From: SOIA01 sp964348015
GTDB taxonomy: Bacteria; Acidobacteriota; Aminicenantia; Aminicenantales; Aminicenantaceae
DNA length: 64,000 nt
Reading direction: 5' to 3'
NCBI GenBank assembly: GCA_964348015.1
Contig: CAYGBC010000050.1
Span: forward strand, 1-64,000
Shown: positions 50,191 through 60,111 of the stretch, in pieces
Layout of the letters: the number at the start of each line of letters is the position of its first letter
Position numbering within the stretch: the first letter of the stretch is position 1
Notes under the pieces: generated by a model
What the model saw: only the letters and a program-made list of their open reading frames with translations
What the model was told of the DNA's origin: nothing
Database searches by the model: none
Made by a program: the position numbers and the translations under genes

Positions 50191-51261
50191 TTAATATCTT
50201 TGCTCGAGAAATTTTATGATTTTTGCACTTCCTGAGGGAAAAGGATAGCTCCGCATTCCTCGGAGAGTTACCCAGCGGTGATGGTTCTTAGTCATGAGGG
50301 GTGCATTTTTTAGCCTGCATTCATAGGCATACAGGGTTACTTGGAATTGAGTATAGGAATGCCGGACTCTGATCAGGAGATTTTCGGATTGGACTTCTGC
50401 CTTGAGCTCCTCTTTTATCTCTCGATGAAGAGCCTCTTCTAGTGTCTCCTCTTGTTTTCTTTTTCCTCCAGGGAATTCCCAGAGGTCAGCCAGGAGTCCT
50501 TCGGAGGGTCTTTTTTGAATGAGGAATCTTCCGTTTTTTCGGATTATGGCCACAACTGTTTCAATCTTTCGATAATTCCTTTTTTTGGGGAGAGGAATGA
50601 CCTCCTGTTGACCGTCTTTATACGCCTGGCAGTGATCACTGAGAGGGCAGAGAAGGCAGGAGGGATTTTTAGGCCGGCAAACCAGGGCTCCCAGCTCCAT
50701 CATGGCCTGGTTAAAGATCCCGGGCCTTTTGTGCGGGAAGTGAGGAGTGAGAAAATCGAGTAAGGCTTTGTCTTTTTGAGGGTTGGCTTCACTGCGTACG
50801 CCTTTCAGCCTCATGAGAATTCTACGCACGTTGGCGTCTACAACCGGAAACGGTTTGTTAAAGGCCAGGCTGAGAACCGCAGCCGTAATGTAAGGGCCGA
50901 ATCCAGGGAGTTTGTTCAATTCCTTGTAGTCCTGGGGAAGTTGTCCGTTGAATTTCTCCATAATAATCTTTGAAGCACTATGGAGATTTTTCGCTCTCTG
51001 GTAATATCCCAAGCCCTGCCAGGCTTTGAGAACTCTTCTGAGCGGAGCTAGACTGAGGCTCTGAATATCCGGAAAGGTTTGGATCCATTCCAGATAATAG
51101 GGAAGTACGGCTTGGACGGTTGTCTGCTGGAGCATGACCTCAGAAACCCAGATCGTGTAGGGATTACGGTCCTTTCTCCATGGAAGATTTCTGTGATGCC
51201 GTTTGTACCAGAGCAACAATTTTCTCTGGAATGAGGATGTGCCTGTGTTTAGACCTTCCAT
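50191..51261 (-). CDS. mutY: A/G-specific adenine glycosylase MutY
   Basis: This 356-aa repair enzyme removes adenine mispaired with 8-oxoguanine. It has the catalytic Glu41 in SEVMLQQTT, the helix-hairpin-helix LNKLPGFGPYITA, catalytic Asp142 in VVDANVRRI, and a [4Fe-4S] cluster with C195-x6-C202-x2-C205-x5-C211. A C-terminal Nudix-fold domain (EFPGGKRKQEETLEEALHREIKEEL, about 265-340) recognises 8-oxoG. All key residues are kept and the length is normal. It is convergent with the tRNA genes; the 27-base gap to the second tRNA shows no terminator. Confidence 0.95.
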   Translation of the reverse strand: MEGLNTGTSSFQRKLLLWYKRHHRNLPWRKDRNPYTIWVSEVMLQQTTVQAVLPYYLEWIQTFPDIQSLSLAPLRRVLKAWQGLGYYQRAKNLHSASKIIMEKFNGQLPQDYKELNKLPGFGPYITAAVLSLAFNKPFPVVDANVRRILMRLKGVRSEANPQKDKALLDFLTPHFPHKRPGIFNQAMMELGALVCRPKNPSCLLCPLSDHCQAYKDGQQEVIPLPKKRNYRKIETVVAIIRKNGRFLIQKRPSEGLLADLWEFPGGKRKQEETLEEALHREIKEELKAEVQSENLLIRVRHSYTQFQVTLYAYECRLKNAPLMTKNHHRWVTLRGMRSYPFPSGSAKIIKFLEQRY

Positions 51262-51461
51262 TTATGTGCAGACAGCGTTCTCCCTTCGTTTTTTTAATGC
51301 CTGGGCATTACACAAGAGGTTCATACGTCAATAATTCCTCATTGATCGATGCGCAAGACCGTTTTAGCACGATTGACTATCCTTTGGCAAAGCAAAGTTC
51401 TAAACTCTTCTTGACATCGGTATTTGAGTATTATATTTTTCTTAATGAATTCTAGAGAAAA

Positions 51462-51533
51462 AGCTGAAGTGCGCGGTGTTATAGCCATCCGGGAGTTCAG
51501 CTTGAAGGAGAGGCGGAGCCCGTTCCTGCGCAC
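51462..51533 (+). ncRNA. Candidate pseudoknot RNA upstream of the Ser/Thr kinase; gap 51262-51727
   Basis: In this otherwise gene-free gap, AGCTGAA (51462-51468) pairs with TTCAGCT (51496-51502) while the adjacent GTGCGC (51469-51474) pairs with GCGCAC (51528-51533). The two helices interleave, which is the arrangement of an H-type pseudoknot or of two competing folds. A third stem, CGGG/CCCG (51490-51493 with 51519-51522), can also form. TTGACA at 51411-51416 with an AT-rich -10-like stretch near 51432 lies just upstream, so the element could be the leader of the kinase mRNA or a separate RNA. I match it to no known riboswitch; it may be chance. Confidence 0.3.
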
Positions 51534-51727
51534 CTGGGATTAATTCAAACCAAAAACTCTTCAACTGGAGAGATGGAAGTGATAGTCTTCACCGATGAGA
51601 TGATGAATTCGGAATTCACCCCTCAAATCCTCCTTACCGATGATTGACACTGTTCGCGTCATTTGCAATCATAGAACGCAACTGGGCTGTGTGTGTTTGA
51701 ATTATTGATAATACCGACTAGGTCAAA

Positions 51728-53698
51728 ATGAAGAAAATAGGCAAATACGAAATCCAGAGCATACTGGGAAAGGGAGCCATGGGGATTGTCTACAAAGCTC
51801 TTGATCCCGATATCAACCGCCAAGTGGCCATCAAGACCATTCGTTTCGATTTATCCTCGGAAGAGACTGATACCGAAGAAATTATGCAGAGGTTCATGAG
51901 AGAAGCTCAGGCCGCGGGAAAACTGACTCACCCCAATATCATCACGATCTTTGATGTGGGAAGAGAGCAGGACCTGACCTATATCGTTATGCAGTTTATC
52001 GAGGGTCCGAGTATCCAGAGGCTCATCGCCAAAGGCGAGAAATTTTCTATCCCAGAAATCACCAAGCTCATGGAGTCGGTCTGCAGTGCTCTGGATTATG
52101 CCCATCAGAATGGGATCGTCCATCGGGATATTAAACCTGGAAATATTCTGTTGGATAACAATAAAAAACCGTATATCTGTGATTTCGGTGTGGCGCGCGT
52201 TGACACTTCGACCTTAACGCAATCGGGAACAGCCGTGGGAACTCCGAGCTACATGTCTCCTGAACAGGTCATGGGAAAGAAGGTAGACAAGCGCTCGGAT
52301 ATATTCTCTGTGGGATGTATCCTGTATGAAATTTTAACGGGAAGACGGCCTTTTGAAGCCGAGAGTATCACGACTGTTATTTATAAGATCATCAACGAAG
52401 AGCCTCCGGCCATCAGTGAGCTCAAAAAAGGGCTCCCGGCTGGATTTGGGAAGATCATCGCCAAAGCTTTAGCCAAGGACCCGAACAACCGCTACCAGAA
52501 TTGCATTCAGCTTGCCGAGGATTTGCGTAACCTAGATAAACTGTCCGATAAAACCATAGCCGTTACCGTGACCAAAGAAGCTCAAATCCCTGAAATCGAG
52601 GAAAAAGAAGAGGAAAAAGAGGAAGAAAAGAAAGTTGAAGAAAAGAAGAAAAGCAGATTGGGACTCATCCTCGGGATCACCATACCTTCTGTTTTGATCA
52701 TCGCGGCGGGTGGAGCTTATTTTTACAATGAGCAAACCGGGAAATTGCCTTTTGTGACAGAGGTTGTCCAGAAAGTAGCTGGAATGCTGGGCGCATCGCC
52801 GAGCAGAGCAGACCCTGGGGTGAAGCTCACCATAGAAGAGAAATTGATCATGGCCCAAGAAAATTTAGAAAAAGGAAATTATGCGGAAACCATCCGTCTG
52901 GCTGAAGAAGTTTTGGCTGAAGATGCGGGCAACATGGCTGCTGAAGACTACAAGGAAAAAGCCCGGAAACAGTTGGAGATGGCAGGGGGGCAGCCCGGTC
53001 AGAAAGTTGAACCGAAACCACCCCCTGATTCTGAGGTCGTGGTTACCGACCCCAAAGTGCTTGCGCTCAACAGCATCAAACAGAGTTTTGAAAAAGGGGA
53101 CTACGACGAGACGGTCAAACTGGCTGATGCTTTTCTTGCCGAGAATCCGGGTGATTCAACAGCTATGGATTATAAGAATAGAGCAGAAACCCAAATAACG
53201 ATCGGAAGCATGCTCCAGACAGGAATCAATCACTTCAACAACAAAAGATATGAACAGTGCAAACGGGAAATGGATAAAATATTAAAACTGGAATCAAGCC
53301 ACAAAGAAGCCAAGACATACTGGAACAGGGCGGATCAGGCTATTTTCGAGATCGGCGCGCGAAGGGATATCGCTCGAGTTGTGGAAAGTATAAGGAAGGC
53401 TGAGCAGGATAAGGAGCTCCCGGCGATTCTTTACTATATCGGATCTGCAAATCTCAGAAATCAGAAACAATTAGACGCAACAGAAATTTTTAATAATTAC
53501 GACAATATTCAATCTTATAACGAGAATATAACAATAAAATTCCAGGATAGAACACACGTAGAAGTGAAATTTTATAATTTATCCACGGCTGACAACAAGT
53601 ATACAGCTCAACGAGAAAAGATTTACGAAGGAAACATCACTTGGACGATTGAAAGACAAGGGAAGAACTGGAAAATAATCAAAGAAGACAGACAATAG
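51728..53698 (+). CDS. PknB-like transmembrane Ser/Thr protein kinase with TPR-like tail
   Basis: This 656-aa Hanks-type kinase has the P-loop LGKGAMGIV (about 13-21), Lys36 in VAIKT, HRDIKPGN with catalytic Asp134, DFGVAR (Asp152) and GTPSYMSPEQ. An acidic and basic stretch (290-309) leads to one membrane helix at about 311-332. The periplasmic part has two TPR-like copies, each with the pattern GNYAETIRLAEEVLAE or GDYDETVKLADAFLAE, then a short beta-rich end. It probably senses an envelope signal and phosphorylates cytoplasmic proteins. AGGTC lies near the start, which is otherwise weakly marked. The PEGA-NHL gene follows after 59 bases and may be a partner. Confidence 0.88.
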   Translation: MKKIGKYEIQSILGKGAMGIVYKALDPDINRQVAIKTIRFDLSSEETDTEEIMQRFMREAQAAGKLTHPNIITIFDVGREQDLTYIVMQFIEGPSIQRLIAKGEKFSIPEITKLMESVCSALDYAHQNGIVHRDIKPGNILLDNNKKPYICDFGVARVDTSTLTQSGTAVGTPSYMSPEQVMGKKVDKRSDIFSVGCILYEILTGRRPFEAESITTVIYKIINEEPPAISELKKGLPAGFGKIIAKALAKDPNNRYQNCIQLAEDLRNLDKLSDKTIAVTVTKEAQIPEIEEKEEEKEEEKKVEEKKKSRLGLILGITIPSVLIIAAGGAYFYNEQTGKLPFVTEVVQKVAGMLGASPSRADPGVKLTIEEKLIMAQENLEKGNYAETIRLAEEVLAEDAGNMAAEDYKEKARKQLEMAGGQPGQKVEPKPPPDSEVVVTDPKVLALNSIKQSFEKGDYDETVKLADAFLAENPGDSTAMDYKNRAETQITIGSMLQTGINHFNNKRYEQCKREMDKILKLESSHKEAKTYWNRADQAIFEIGARRDIARVVESIRKAEQDKELPAILYYIGSANLRNQKQLDATEIFNNYDNIQSYNENITIKFQDRTHVEVKFYNLSTADNKYTAQREKIYEGNITWTIERQGKNWKIIKEDRQ

Positions 53699-53757
53699 TA
53701 GTACTCGGCATATTAGCCGTTTTTAAAAGAATCACTGCCTATAAGAGGAGGGAAAGG

Positions 53758-55677
53758 ATGGTACAGAAGAAACTCAGAATAGGCATAACCTTAACCAGAG
53801 TGTTTCTCCTGTTTTTTCTCGTTGGTGTTCTGGTGGCCGCCCCTGTTAAGATTAAAGTCAAGCTGGACAACGCGAGCATCAAAGCCACCAAAGCCATCGC
53901 AGGAAGGACTCTTGCCCGGGTTCCTTTGAATACTATACTGGATGGGCAGAGGGAGGGATCCTGGTACAGAGTCAGCTATCAAGGAGCCTCCGGATACATC
54001 CATTCGATGAATGTTGAAGAGGTCACGGGAGCCGTGGCTGGAGGACCGGGCATGGAAACAAAGACTCAGCCAGAAATCGTTGCTGAGATCGGTGTTAAAA
54101 TGAATGAGAGCACGAAGAAGATCAGCCAGGAGAAAAAGTATGATGAAGCCATTGATTCTCTCTGGCCCTTGGTTGCCAAAGCTTTCACGGTCATAGACAA
54201 GAGAAAAGAGAAAGAATTGGCGACTGAGATCTTCTACTGGATGGGAGTGGCTCACGCCAGCAAGGGAGATTCGCTGTCGGCCTTGAGAGAATTCAGGAAT
54301 ATGTATGAAGTGGATTACAGTTATGCAAAGACAATTGTCCGTTTGAATCCAGACCCGAGGATCGTGACTCTCACTGACCAGGCTGACAAAGAATTCAGGG
54401 GATTGATCACAGAATATTCGCTCGAGATCTCAACCGACCCGAAAGAAGCGAAGATAACGATCAACGGGAACGAAATCGGTTTGTCTCCTGAAATTTACAG
54501 GACCACATCACCAGAGGTGGTTTTAGAGATAGAAAAAGAAGGTTATAAGCCTGTCCGGGACGAGTTTTTCATCACTCACACTCCGTTTGAAAAAAATTAT
54601 ACTCTCGAGAGAGCCGGAAGAGACCTTGACATCAAATCTAATCCCGTCGGTGCTCGAGTATTCATGGATGGTCAAGATATGAATGCCGCGACAAACTGTG
54701 TGTTGCAGGCTGTAGCGTTCGGTAAGCACAGAGTCAGGATTGTCAAAGAAAATTATGCAGAGTGGGAAGGAGAGGTGAATATCCCGATTGGAGAGGGAGC
54801 TTTTTCTCTCTCGGTTTCGTTAACTCCGGTCAATTACAAGTTCATTCACAAATGGGGAAGTGCTGTGAGTCAAATCTTCAAGGATGCCGCGGGCGTAGCT
54901 GTGGACAGCGAGAACAATGTGTATATCGCAAACGAAGGGGCAAGGCAAATACAGAAAATCACTTCGGATTGGAAATTCGATAATGCCTGGGGCGGAGGAG
55001 GCAAAGATGCAAAGGCCATTCGGAGCCCTGGGGGCATTGCCATCGATAAGCAGGGAAATATCTTTGTGACGGATGTCAAAAATAATTGCGTGTTTAAGTT
55101 TGATAAAGCGGGGAAGTACAAGCTCAAATGGGGTGCACTCGGACAGCAGAACCATCAATTCTCTGAGCCAAAAGGTATCGCCACGGACAGCAAAGGCAAT
55201 GTGTATGTCGTTGATTATGGGAATAACCGTGTCAAAAAATACGGGAACGGAGCGAAGTTATTGAGAATATGGGGACGGCGCGGCGCTGCTGATGGAGAAT
55301 TCTACCTGCCGACTGCGGTGGCCGTGAATTCTAAAGACGAGGTCTTTGTACTGGATAGGAATCGAGTGCAGAAGTTCACGAATGACGGACGATTCCTCGC
55401 AAAGTGGGGAAGAGTGGGCACATCCGACGGCGCATTCAAGAGTGCCCAGGGAATGTTCATAGATAAAGACGATTTTGTGTATATTGCTGATTCGGGCAAC
55501 AACAGAATTCTGAAATTCGATGAAAACGGTAAACAGATCGCAAAATGGGGAAGCACCGGGACCGGAGAAGGCCAGATGATGAGTCCAATCTCTATCGCTG
55601 TGGATGCCCGGGGGTATGTGTATATTGTCGAAAAAGACAACAACAGAGTTCAGCTGTTCGGAGTCGTGACCGAATAA
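53758..55677 (+). CDS. Exported SH3 - PEGA - NHL beta-propeller protein
   Basis: This 639-aa protein has a leader (about 1-28), a bacterial SH3 domain (about 29-90), a helical TPR-like region (about 110-215), two PEGA-type domains (about 220-360; ISTDPKEAKITINGNEIG and IKSNPVGARVFMDGQ), then six NHL repeats (about 375-639) such as AVDSENNVYIAN, AIDKQGNIFVTD and ATDSKGNVYVVDYGNNRV. Six blades make one complete propeller. All these domains bind other molecules: peptidoglycan or glycan for SH3 and PEGA, protein or RNA for NHL. GAGGAGGGAAAGG precedes the ATG. It is the probable extracytoplasmic partner of the upstream kinase. Confidence 0.85.
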   Translation: MVQKKLRIGITLTRVFLLFFLVGVLVAAPVKIKVKLDNASIKATKAIAGRTLARVPLNTILDGQREGSWYRVSYQGASGYIHSMNVEEVTGAVAGGPGMETKTQPEIVAEIGVKMNESTKKISQEKKYDEAIDSLWPLVAKAFTVIDKRKEKELATEIFYWMGVAHASKGDSLSALREFRNMYEVDYSYAKTIVRLNPDPRIVTLTDQADKEFRGLITEYSLEISTDPKEAKITINGNEIGLSPEIYRTTSPEVVLEIEKEGYKPVRDEFFITHTPFEKNYTLERAGRDLDIKSNPVGARVFMDGQDMNAATNCVLQAVAFGKHRVRIVKENYAEWEGEVNIPIGEGAFSLSVSLTPVNYKFIHKWGSAVSQIFKDAAGVAVDSENNVYIANEGARQIQKITSDWKFDNAWGGGGKDAKAIRSPGGIAIDKQGNIFVTDVKNNCVFKFDKAGKYKLKWGALGQQNHQFSEPKGIATDSKGNVYVVDYGNNRVKKYGNGAKLLRIWGRRGAADGEFYLPTAVAVNSKDEVFVLDRNRVQKFTNDGRFLAKWGRVGTSDGAFKSAQGMFIDKDDFVYIADSGNNRILKFDENGKQIAKWGSTGTGEGQMMSPISIAVDARGYVYIVEKDNNRVQLFGVVTE

Positions 55678-55743
55678 AGCAAAAATCCAGTTCTCAGAAT
55701 AAACCAGTTATTTTTGCACAAAAGTCCTCACCTTATACCGGGC

Positions 55744-56547
55744 TCAAAAATCAATTGTAACGCTCAGGCATCCAATCCAATGAGTCCGCTCGCTCTGTAA
55801 AACCGCATCTTTTAAGGTTCTATCCAGAAGCGCCATGTACTGTCCACGGGCTGCAAGAGAGACTGAATCCGTCATCTTTAAGGTCAGGTCTGCGGTCAAG
55901 AGGATGTCTATGAATGAGGGATCAGAGACGCTGAAATATCCGCGGTTATACCGGGCATCACCGTAACCTCCAGAAATCGCCATTTCCAGGCTTAAACGGG
56001 AGAGGAGGGGGATATCAGATGCGATTTTCCCAGATAAATAGAATCCATCAATTTCATCAAAATCGTAAAAGATGCCGAGCCAAAAGGCCAGCGGAAAGGC
56101 TTTAAGCGCATATCCTGCGGTAATGAACATTTCTGTTGTGGCTCCGGAGGCTGTATTGGGAAACATATAATGAATGATCCCGGTATCAAGCCTGAGAGAA
56201 CCAGAGGAGAGTGAGTAGAAGGCGGTCAGGTCGATTTCAGAAAATTTGTTTTTCGTTCCGTATACATCGGTAAAATCATAATTTCCCCATATGTTGAACG
56301 CAAGGGAGCCGGTCCCGCCTGTGGCGTTGGTGACGGTCACAGAGGGTTGGAACACGGGATCGTCATTGATGACAAGCCCGCGCCAGACATAGTCTGTGCA
56401 GAAATCGAATGAGGCGTTGACTTCGATCTTTTCTGTGGAAAAGGCAGCCGAGGGCGCAGAGAGGGATGAAATGAACAACAGAGCGGATAGAAGAAAGAAT
56501 TTCTGTATACACAGGGACAGTCGATTCTTTGTTCTGTAGGGTCTCAC
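55744..56547 (-). CDS. TorF-like putative outer-membrane porin
   Basis: This 267-aa protein has a long leader (about 1-36; LLSALLFISSLSAPSAAF) and alternating beta strands ending in SVTIDF, a C-terminal Phe typical of outer-membrane barrels. The stretch FCTDYVWRGLVINDDPVFQPSV matches the conserved first strand of the TorF/Gcw_chp family, whose opening is a Y-x-x-RG block. About twelve strands fit the length. The start is a GTG with a weak site, so a few residues of the leader are uncertain. It is convergent with the SH3-PEGA-NHL gene, ending 67 bases after it. The transported solute is unknown. Confidence 0.75.
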   Translation of the reverse strand: MRPYRTKNRLSLCIQKFFLLSALLFISSLSAPSAAFSTEKIEVNASFDFCTDYVWRGLVINDDPVFQPSVTVTNATGGTGSLAFNIWGNYDFTDVYGTKNKFSEIDLTAFYSLSSGSLRLDTGIIHYMFPNTASGATTEMFITAGYALKAFPLAFWLGIFYDFDEIDGFYLSGKIASDIPLLSRLSLEMAISGGYGDARYNRGYFSVSDPSFIDILLTADLTLKMTDSVSLAARGQYMALLDRTLKDAVLQSERTHWIGCLSVTIDF

Positions 56548-56826
56548 TTGTTTTCTATCTCTCTTGCTTGCGGCAGGAAGGTCGTTTTTGAGCAGGGATG
56601 GCTTCTGTGTTTTAAGCCAAAAAGCTTATAGCACAGGATATCTTCATTGTCAAAAACGTTTCGCTTTATCTCGGTACTTTCGGTGGTGTATACTGAGCGA
56701 CACAGTGAGATGTTTTAACTCTCCAAACTCAAGAAGGATGCGATTCCTCTTTATCTCTTTCGTGCCGGTCATCATCACGCAGGAGAAACGGAGTGGAGAG
56801 TTCAGTTTCTTAAAAGGGAGGAAAGA

Positions 56827-59800
56827 ATGAAGAAAGCGATCCTTCTGGGCGTGGCCGTTCTGTTTATTTTACCCTCGTCCTTTTATGGGGCGGTGACAGT
56901 CCGTGAGATTGAAATGAAGATTCCCACGTACCGTTCAGGACCCGATGACCCAAGCCCTCCACTCTGGAATTCGAGAGCCTATCCTTATCCGATGCAGACG
57001 GATATCACTCGAGATAAGATTGTTCAGATTCACAGAGTCGTCGAGATGGAGAACGACTACATCAAGCTCTTGATTCTGCCCGACATCGGAGGAAGAATTT
57101 TGGCGGCCCTCGACAAGACAAACAATAACTTCGACTTCATTTATCATAATCATGTCATAAAGCCAGGTCTTGTTGCGCTAAGAGGAGCCTGGCTTTCCGG
57201 CGGTATCGAATGGAATTTCCCGACTCTGGGACATACGGTGAACACTTTTTCGCCCGTGAACCACAAAATCTTGAATAATAAGGATGGGAGCGTGACATGC
57301 GTTGTCGGAACTGAGGAATGGGTGAGAAGAATGAAGTGGGAAGTGTTCATCACTCTGTATCCAGACAGGTCTCATTTCAAGACCAAGATCAGGCTATACA
57401 ACCGAACGCTGACTCACAATAACGGCTATTTCTGGGTCAATGCCGCTGCGCATGCCTGGCTGGATACGAGAGTCATATTTCCTCCGACCGATCACACTTT
57501 TGCGGGAGGCCGGAGGAATCCCAGATCCTGGCCTGTGTATGAGGGAAGGGACGTCTCCTGGTACAAGAATACTCCTTATGCCCATGATTATTTTTGCGGG
57601 ACTCCAGGCGATTTCAATGGCGCGTACAATTATGAAAAAGACAACGGGACTGCCCATTACGCTTCCCGGTTTGAGAGCCCGGGGAAAAAGTTCTGGACCT
57701 GGGGCACAGCGCCCAGCGGAACGATCTGGGAGGACCTTCTCACAGATGAAGACGGCCAGTACATCGAAATTCAGGCCGGAAGGCTTCCCACTCAGGGAGA
57801 CACCTGGATTTTCGAGCCTCATCTTGTCGAGGAATGGGATGAATGGTGGTATCCCTTAAAAAGGATGCGTGGTTTTGTGAAAGCCAATCCAGACGCGGCC
57901 GTGAACCTTGAAATAGGAAAGGGTCAGGTCTTCATGGCTCTGAATACGACCAGAATCTTCCGGAATGCAGAGATCCGGCTGCATCGCGGGAGTGATCTCA
58001 TCTTTTCGGAAAAACTGGATATTTCGCCCGAAGGATTCTACACAAAGAATATGAAGAGAGATGATAACGCAGGAGTGTTCAGGCTTGAGCTTCTGGATGA
58101 AACGGGCCGGAAAATCATCGATTATTCAACTGAGAAGCCTGAAATCCCAGCTCCTGAGCTCCAGCCGCATTTTCCGGATGATGCGCCCCAGTCCGCGGAA
58201 GTGGCTTTTCTCAAAGGATATTATTCTCTCAAACACTGGAATCTTGAAGCGGCTATCCGTCACTTCAAAGAAGCACTGGGAATGGATTCCGAGCTGACAC
58301 CGGCCATGAGATGGTTGGGCATCCTCCATTACAAGATCGGGAAGACCGAAGAGGCACTCAGTCTTTTTGAAAGTGTCATTCAAAGAGATGAAGATGATCA
58401 TACGGCGCGTTACTATAGGGCGTTATCCAAAAAAAGACTCGGGATCGAACAGCGCTTGAAAGAAGATCTCCACATGGTCTCGAGAAGAGCCGAATACAGG
58501 CATGTGGCACCGTACGTTGTCGCGGCCGTGGAGTTGGAAGAGAAAGAGTATTTGAACGCGAGAGGTGCGCTGAAAAAAGCGATCAGAAATAATCCGGATG
58601 ATATTAAAGCGAAAGTCATGCTCGCGGCCGTGGACAGGCATCTTGGGAATACAAAAGAAGCGGAGCGATTTCTCGATCACGCTTTGAGAGAGGACCCGAT
58701 TTCTCCTTTGATCCTGATCGAAAAAGTCCTGTTGACTGGAGAAGATGATACTGGGCCTTTACCCGACGATCCGGAATACTTCCTTGAGGCGGCCGCGGAT
58801 TACATGGAGATGAATCTGATGGAGGATGCGGTTCGTGTTCTTGAATATTACTTGAAGAGAGAGAAGCCAAGAGAATATGCTCTCGTGTATTACTATCTCG
58901 GATATCTAAAGGACAGGCTGGATGATAAAGAAGAGGCTGAGAAATATTTCAAGAAAGCCTTTGCAAGCAGCCCAGATTTTGTGTTCCCTTTCAGAGTCGA
59001 GACCGAGAGCGTCCTCAAACTCGCTTTAGAATATAACCGCTCGGATTGGAAGGCGCACTATTATCTCGGGAACTTTCTTGCTGCAAAGTACAGGTGGAAG
59101 GAAGGACTGGAAAGCTATGAAAAAGCCGCCCGGTTTTCTCCCGGATTTCCTGTTCTTTACAGGAATCTTGGAGAGATTTACTGGAAGAAACTTCGGGATT
59201 TTCAAAAGGCCGAAAAGATGTTCGAGAAGGCGGTGTCTTTTTCATCGAACGATTTCCGGCTGTATGTGGCTCTGGATGAACTGTATGCGATTAACGGAAA
59301 ACATTCTGAGAGGGAAAAACTTTATGCAGAATCTCCTCCTCAGATCAAGGGGAACTTCAACTACGTGATCAAAAGAGCGCAGTACTACACGGACACGGAC
59401 CAACCCACCCAGGCACTGGAAATCCTGAGGGCCCATGAGTTTCTCCCCTGGGAAGGATGGACCAGAGCGAGAGGAGTGTACGTGCTTGCCCTTTTAAAAA
59501 GGGCCCGTTCCTATAGAGAGGCCAAAAAATACCAAAAGGCACTCAATGATTACATCGCGGCGATGGAGTATCCGAAGAATTTGGGAACAGGGAGGCCGGC
59601 ATTTCCTGTCTTCATCAGAGAAAATTACTATATCGGATTATGTTATAGGGGATTGGGGAAGGAAGATCTTGCAGAAAAACATTTCAGGGAAGCGGGGATA
59701 CAGAAAACAGGGGTTGCGTCCGTAAATACCTATTATAGAGCATTAGCATTGAGAGCGCTTGGAAAGGAAAAAGAGGCAGAAACAGTGTTCGCTGGAATGA

Positions 59801-59991
59801 AGGATTGGTGCGAGAACCTGATCCACCGAAACCGAAGAGCCGGACCACAGCATTATCTCTGGGCCTCGATGGCCTGCCATGCTCTCGGGAATGATACAAG
59901 AGCCAGGGAGTACATCCGCAAGGCGATAAAGTTGAATCCGCCGTATCGATGGGCGGCATTTTTCGCGCACGAAAGCGGCCTTTTCAGGTGA
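56827..59991 (+). CDS. Exported DUF5107 domain protein with TPR repeats (paralog 2)
   Basis: This 1054-aa paralog of the gene at 10541 has the same order: a signal peptide (about 1-21), DUF5107 domain (about 25-410) and TPR repeats (about 460-1050). Shared motifs include IPTYRSG, ILPDIGGRI, GAWLSGGIEWNFP, WTWGTAPSG and WYPLKRM. Both proteins carry a His/Glu-rich site around GGIEWNFP and a WTWGT loop, so the activity, or the ligand-binding site, is conserved. No partner gene is shared by the two loci. GGGAGGAAAG precedes the ATG. I read it as an exported carbohydrate- or glycoconjugate-acting protein; the exact role is unknown. Confidence 0.82.
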   Translation: MKKAILLGVAVLFILPSSFYGAVTVREIEMKIPTYRSGPDDPSPPLWNSRAYPYPMQTDITRDKIVQIHRVVEMENDYIKLLILPDIGGRILAALDKTNNNFDFIYHNHVIKPGLVALRGAWLSGGIEWNFPTLGHTVNTFSPVNHKILNNKDGSVTCVVGTEEWVRRMKWEVFITLYPDRSHFKTKIRLYNRTLTHNNGYFWVNAAAHAWLDTRVIFPPTDHTFAGGRRNPRSWPVYEGRDVSWYKNTPYAHDYFCGTPGDFNGAYNYEKDNGTAHYASRFESPGKKFWTWGTAPSGTIWEDLLTDEDGQYIEIQAGRLPTQGDTWIFEPHLVEEWDEWWYPLKRMRGFVKANPDAAVNLEIGKGQVFMALNTTRIFRNAEIRLHRGSDLIFSEKLDISPEGFYTKNMKRDDNAGVFRLELLDETGRKIIDYSTEKPEIPAPELQPHFPDDAPQSAEVAFLKGYYSLKHWNLEAAIRHFKEALGMDSELTPAMRWLGILHYKIGKTEEALSLFESVIQRDEDDHTARYYRALSKKRLGIEQRLKEDLHMVSRRAEYRHVAPYVVAAVELEEKEYLNARGALKKAIRNNPDDIKAKVMLAAVDRHLGNTKEAERFLDHALREDPISPLILIEKVLLTGEDDTGPLPDDPEYFLEAAADYMEMNLMEDAVRVLEYYLKREKPREYALVYYYLGYLKDRLDDKEEAEKYFKKAFASSPDFVFPFRVETESVLKLALEYNRSDWKAHYYLGNFLAAKYRWKEGLESYEKAARFSPGFPVLYRNLGEIYWKKLRDFQKAEKMFEKAVSFSSNDFRLYVALDELYAINGKHSEREKLYAESPPQIKGNFNYVIKRAQYYTDTDQPTQALEILRAHEFLPWEGWTRARGVYVLALLKRARSYREAKKYQKALNDYIAAMEYPKNLGTGRPAFPVFIRENYYIGLCYRGLGKEDLAEKHFREAGIQKTGVASVNTYYRALALRALGKEKEAETVFAGMKDWCENLIHRNRRAGPQHYLWASMACHALGNDTRAREYIRKAIKLNPPYRWAAFFAHESGLFR

Positions 59992-60111
59992 ATTTTTTTA
60001 GCATTTGACATCAATATTTCTTTTGTATAAATTGTATGAATTAAGATAAAAACCTGCGGTGGAAAAGTAGAAAATTTTGTAAGTAATCTTACAGAAGAAA
60101 AGAATCCGCGC

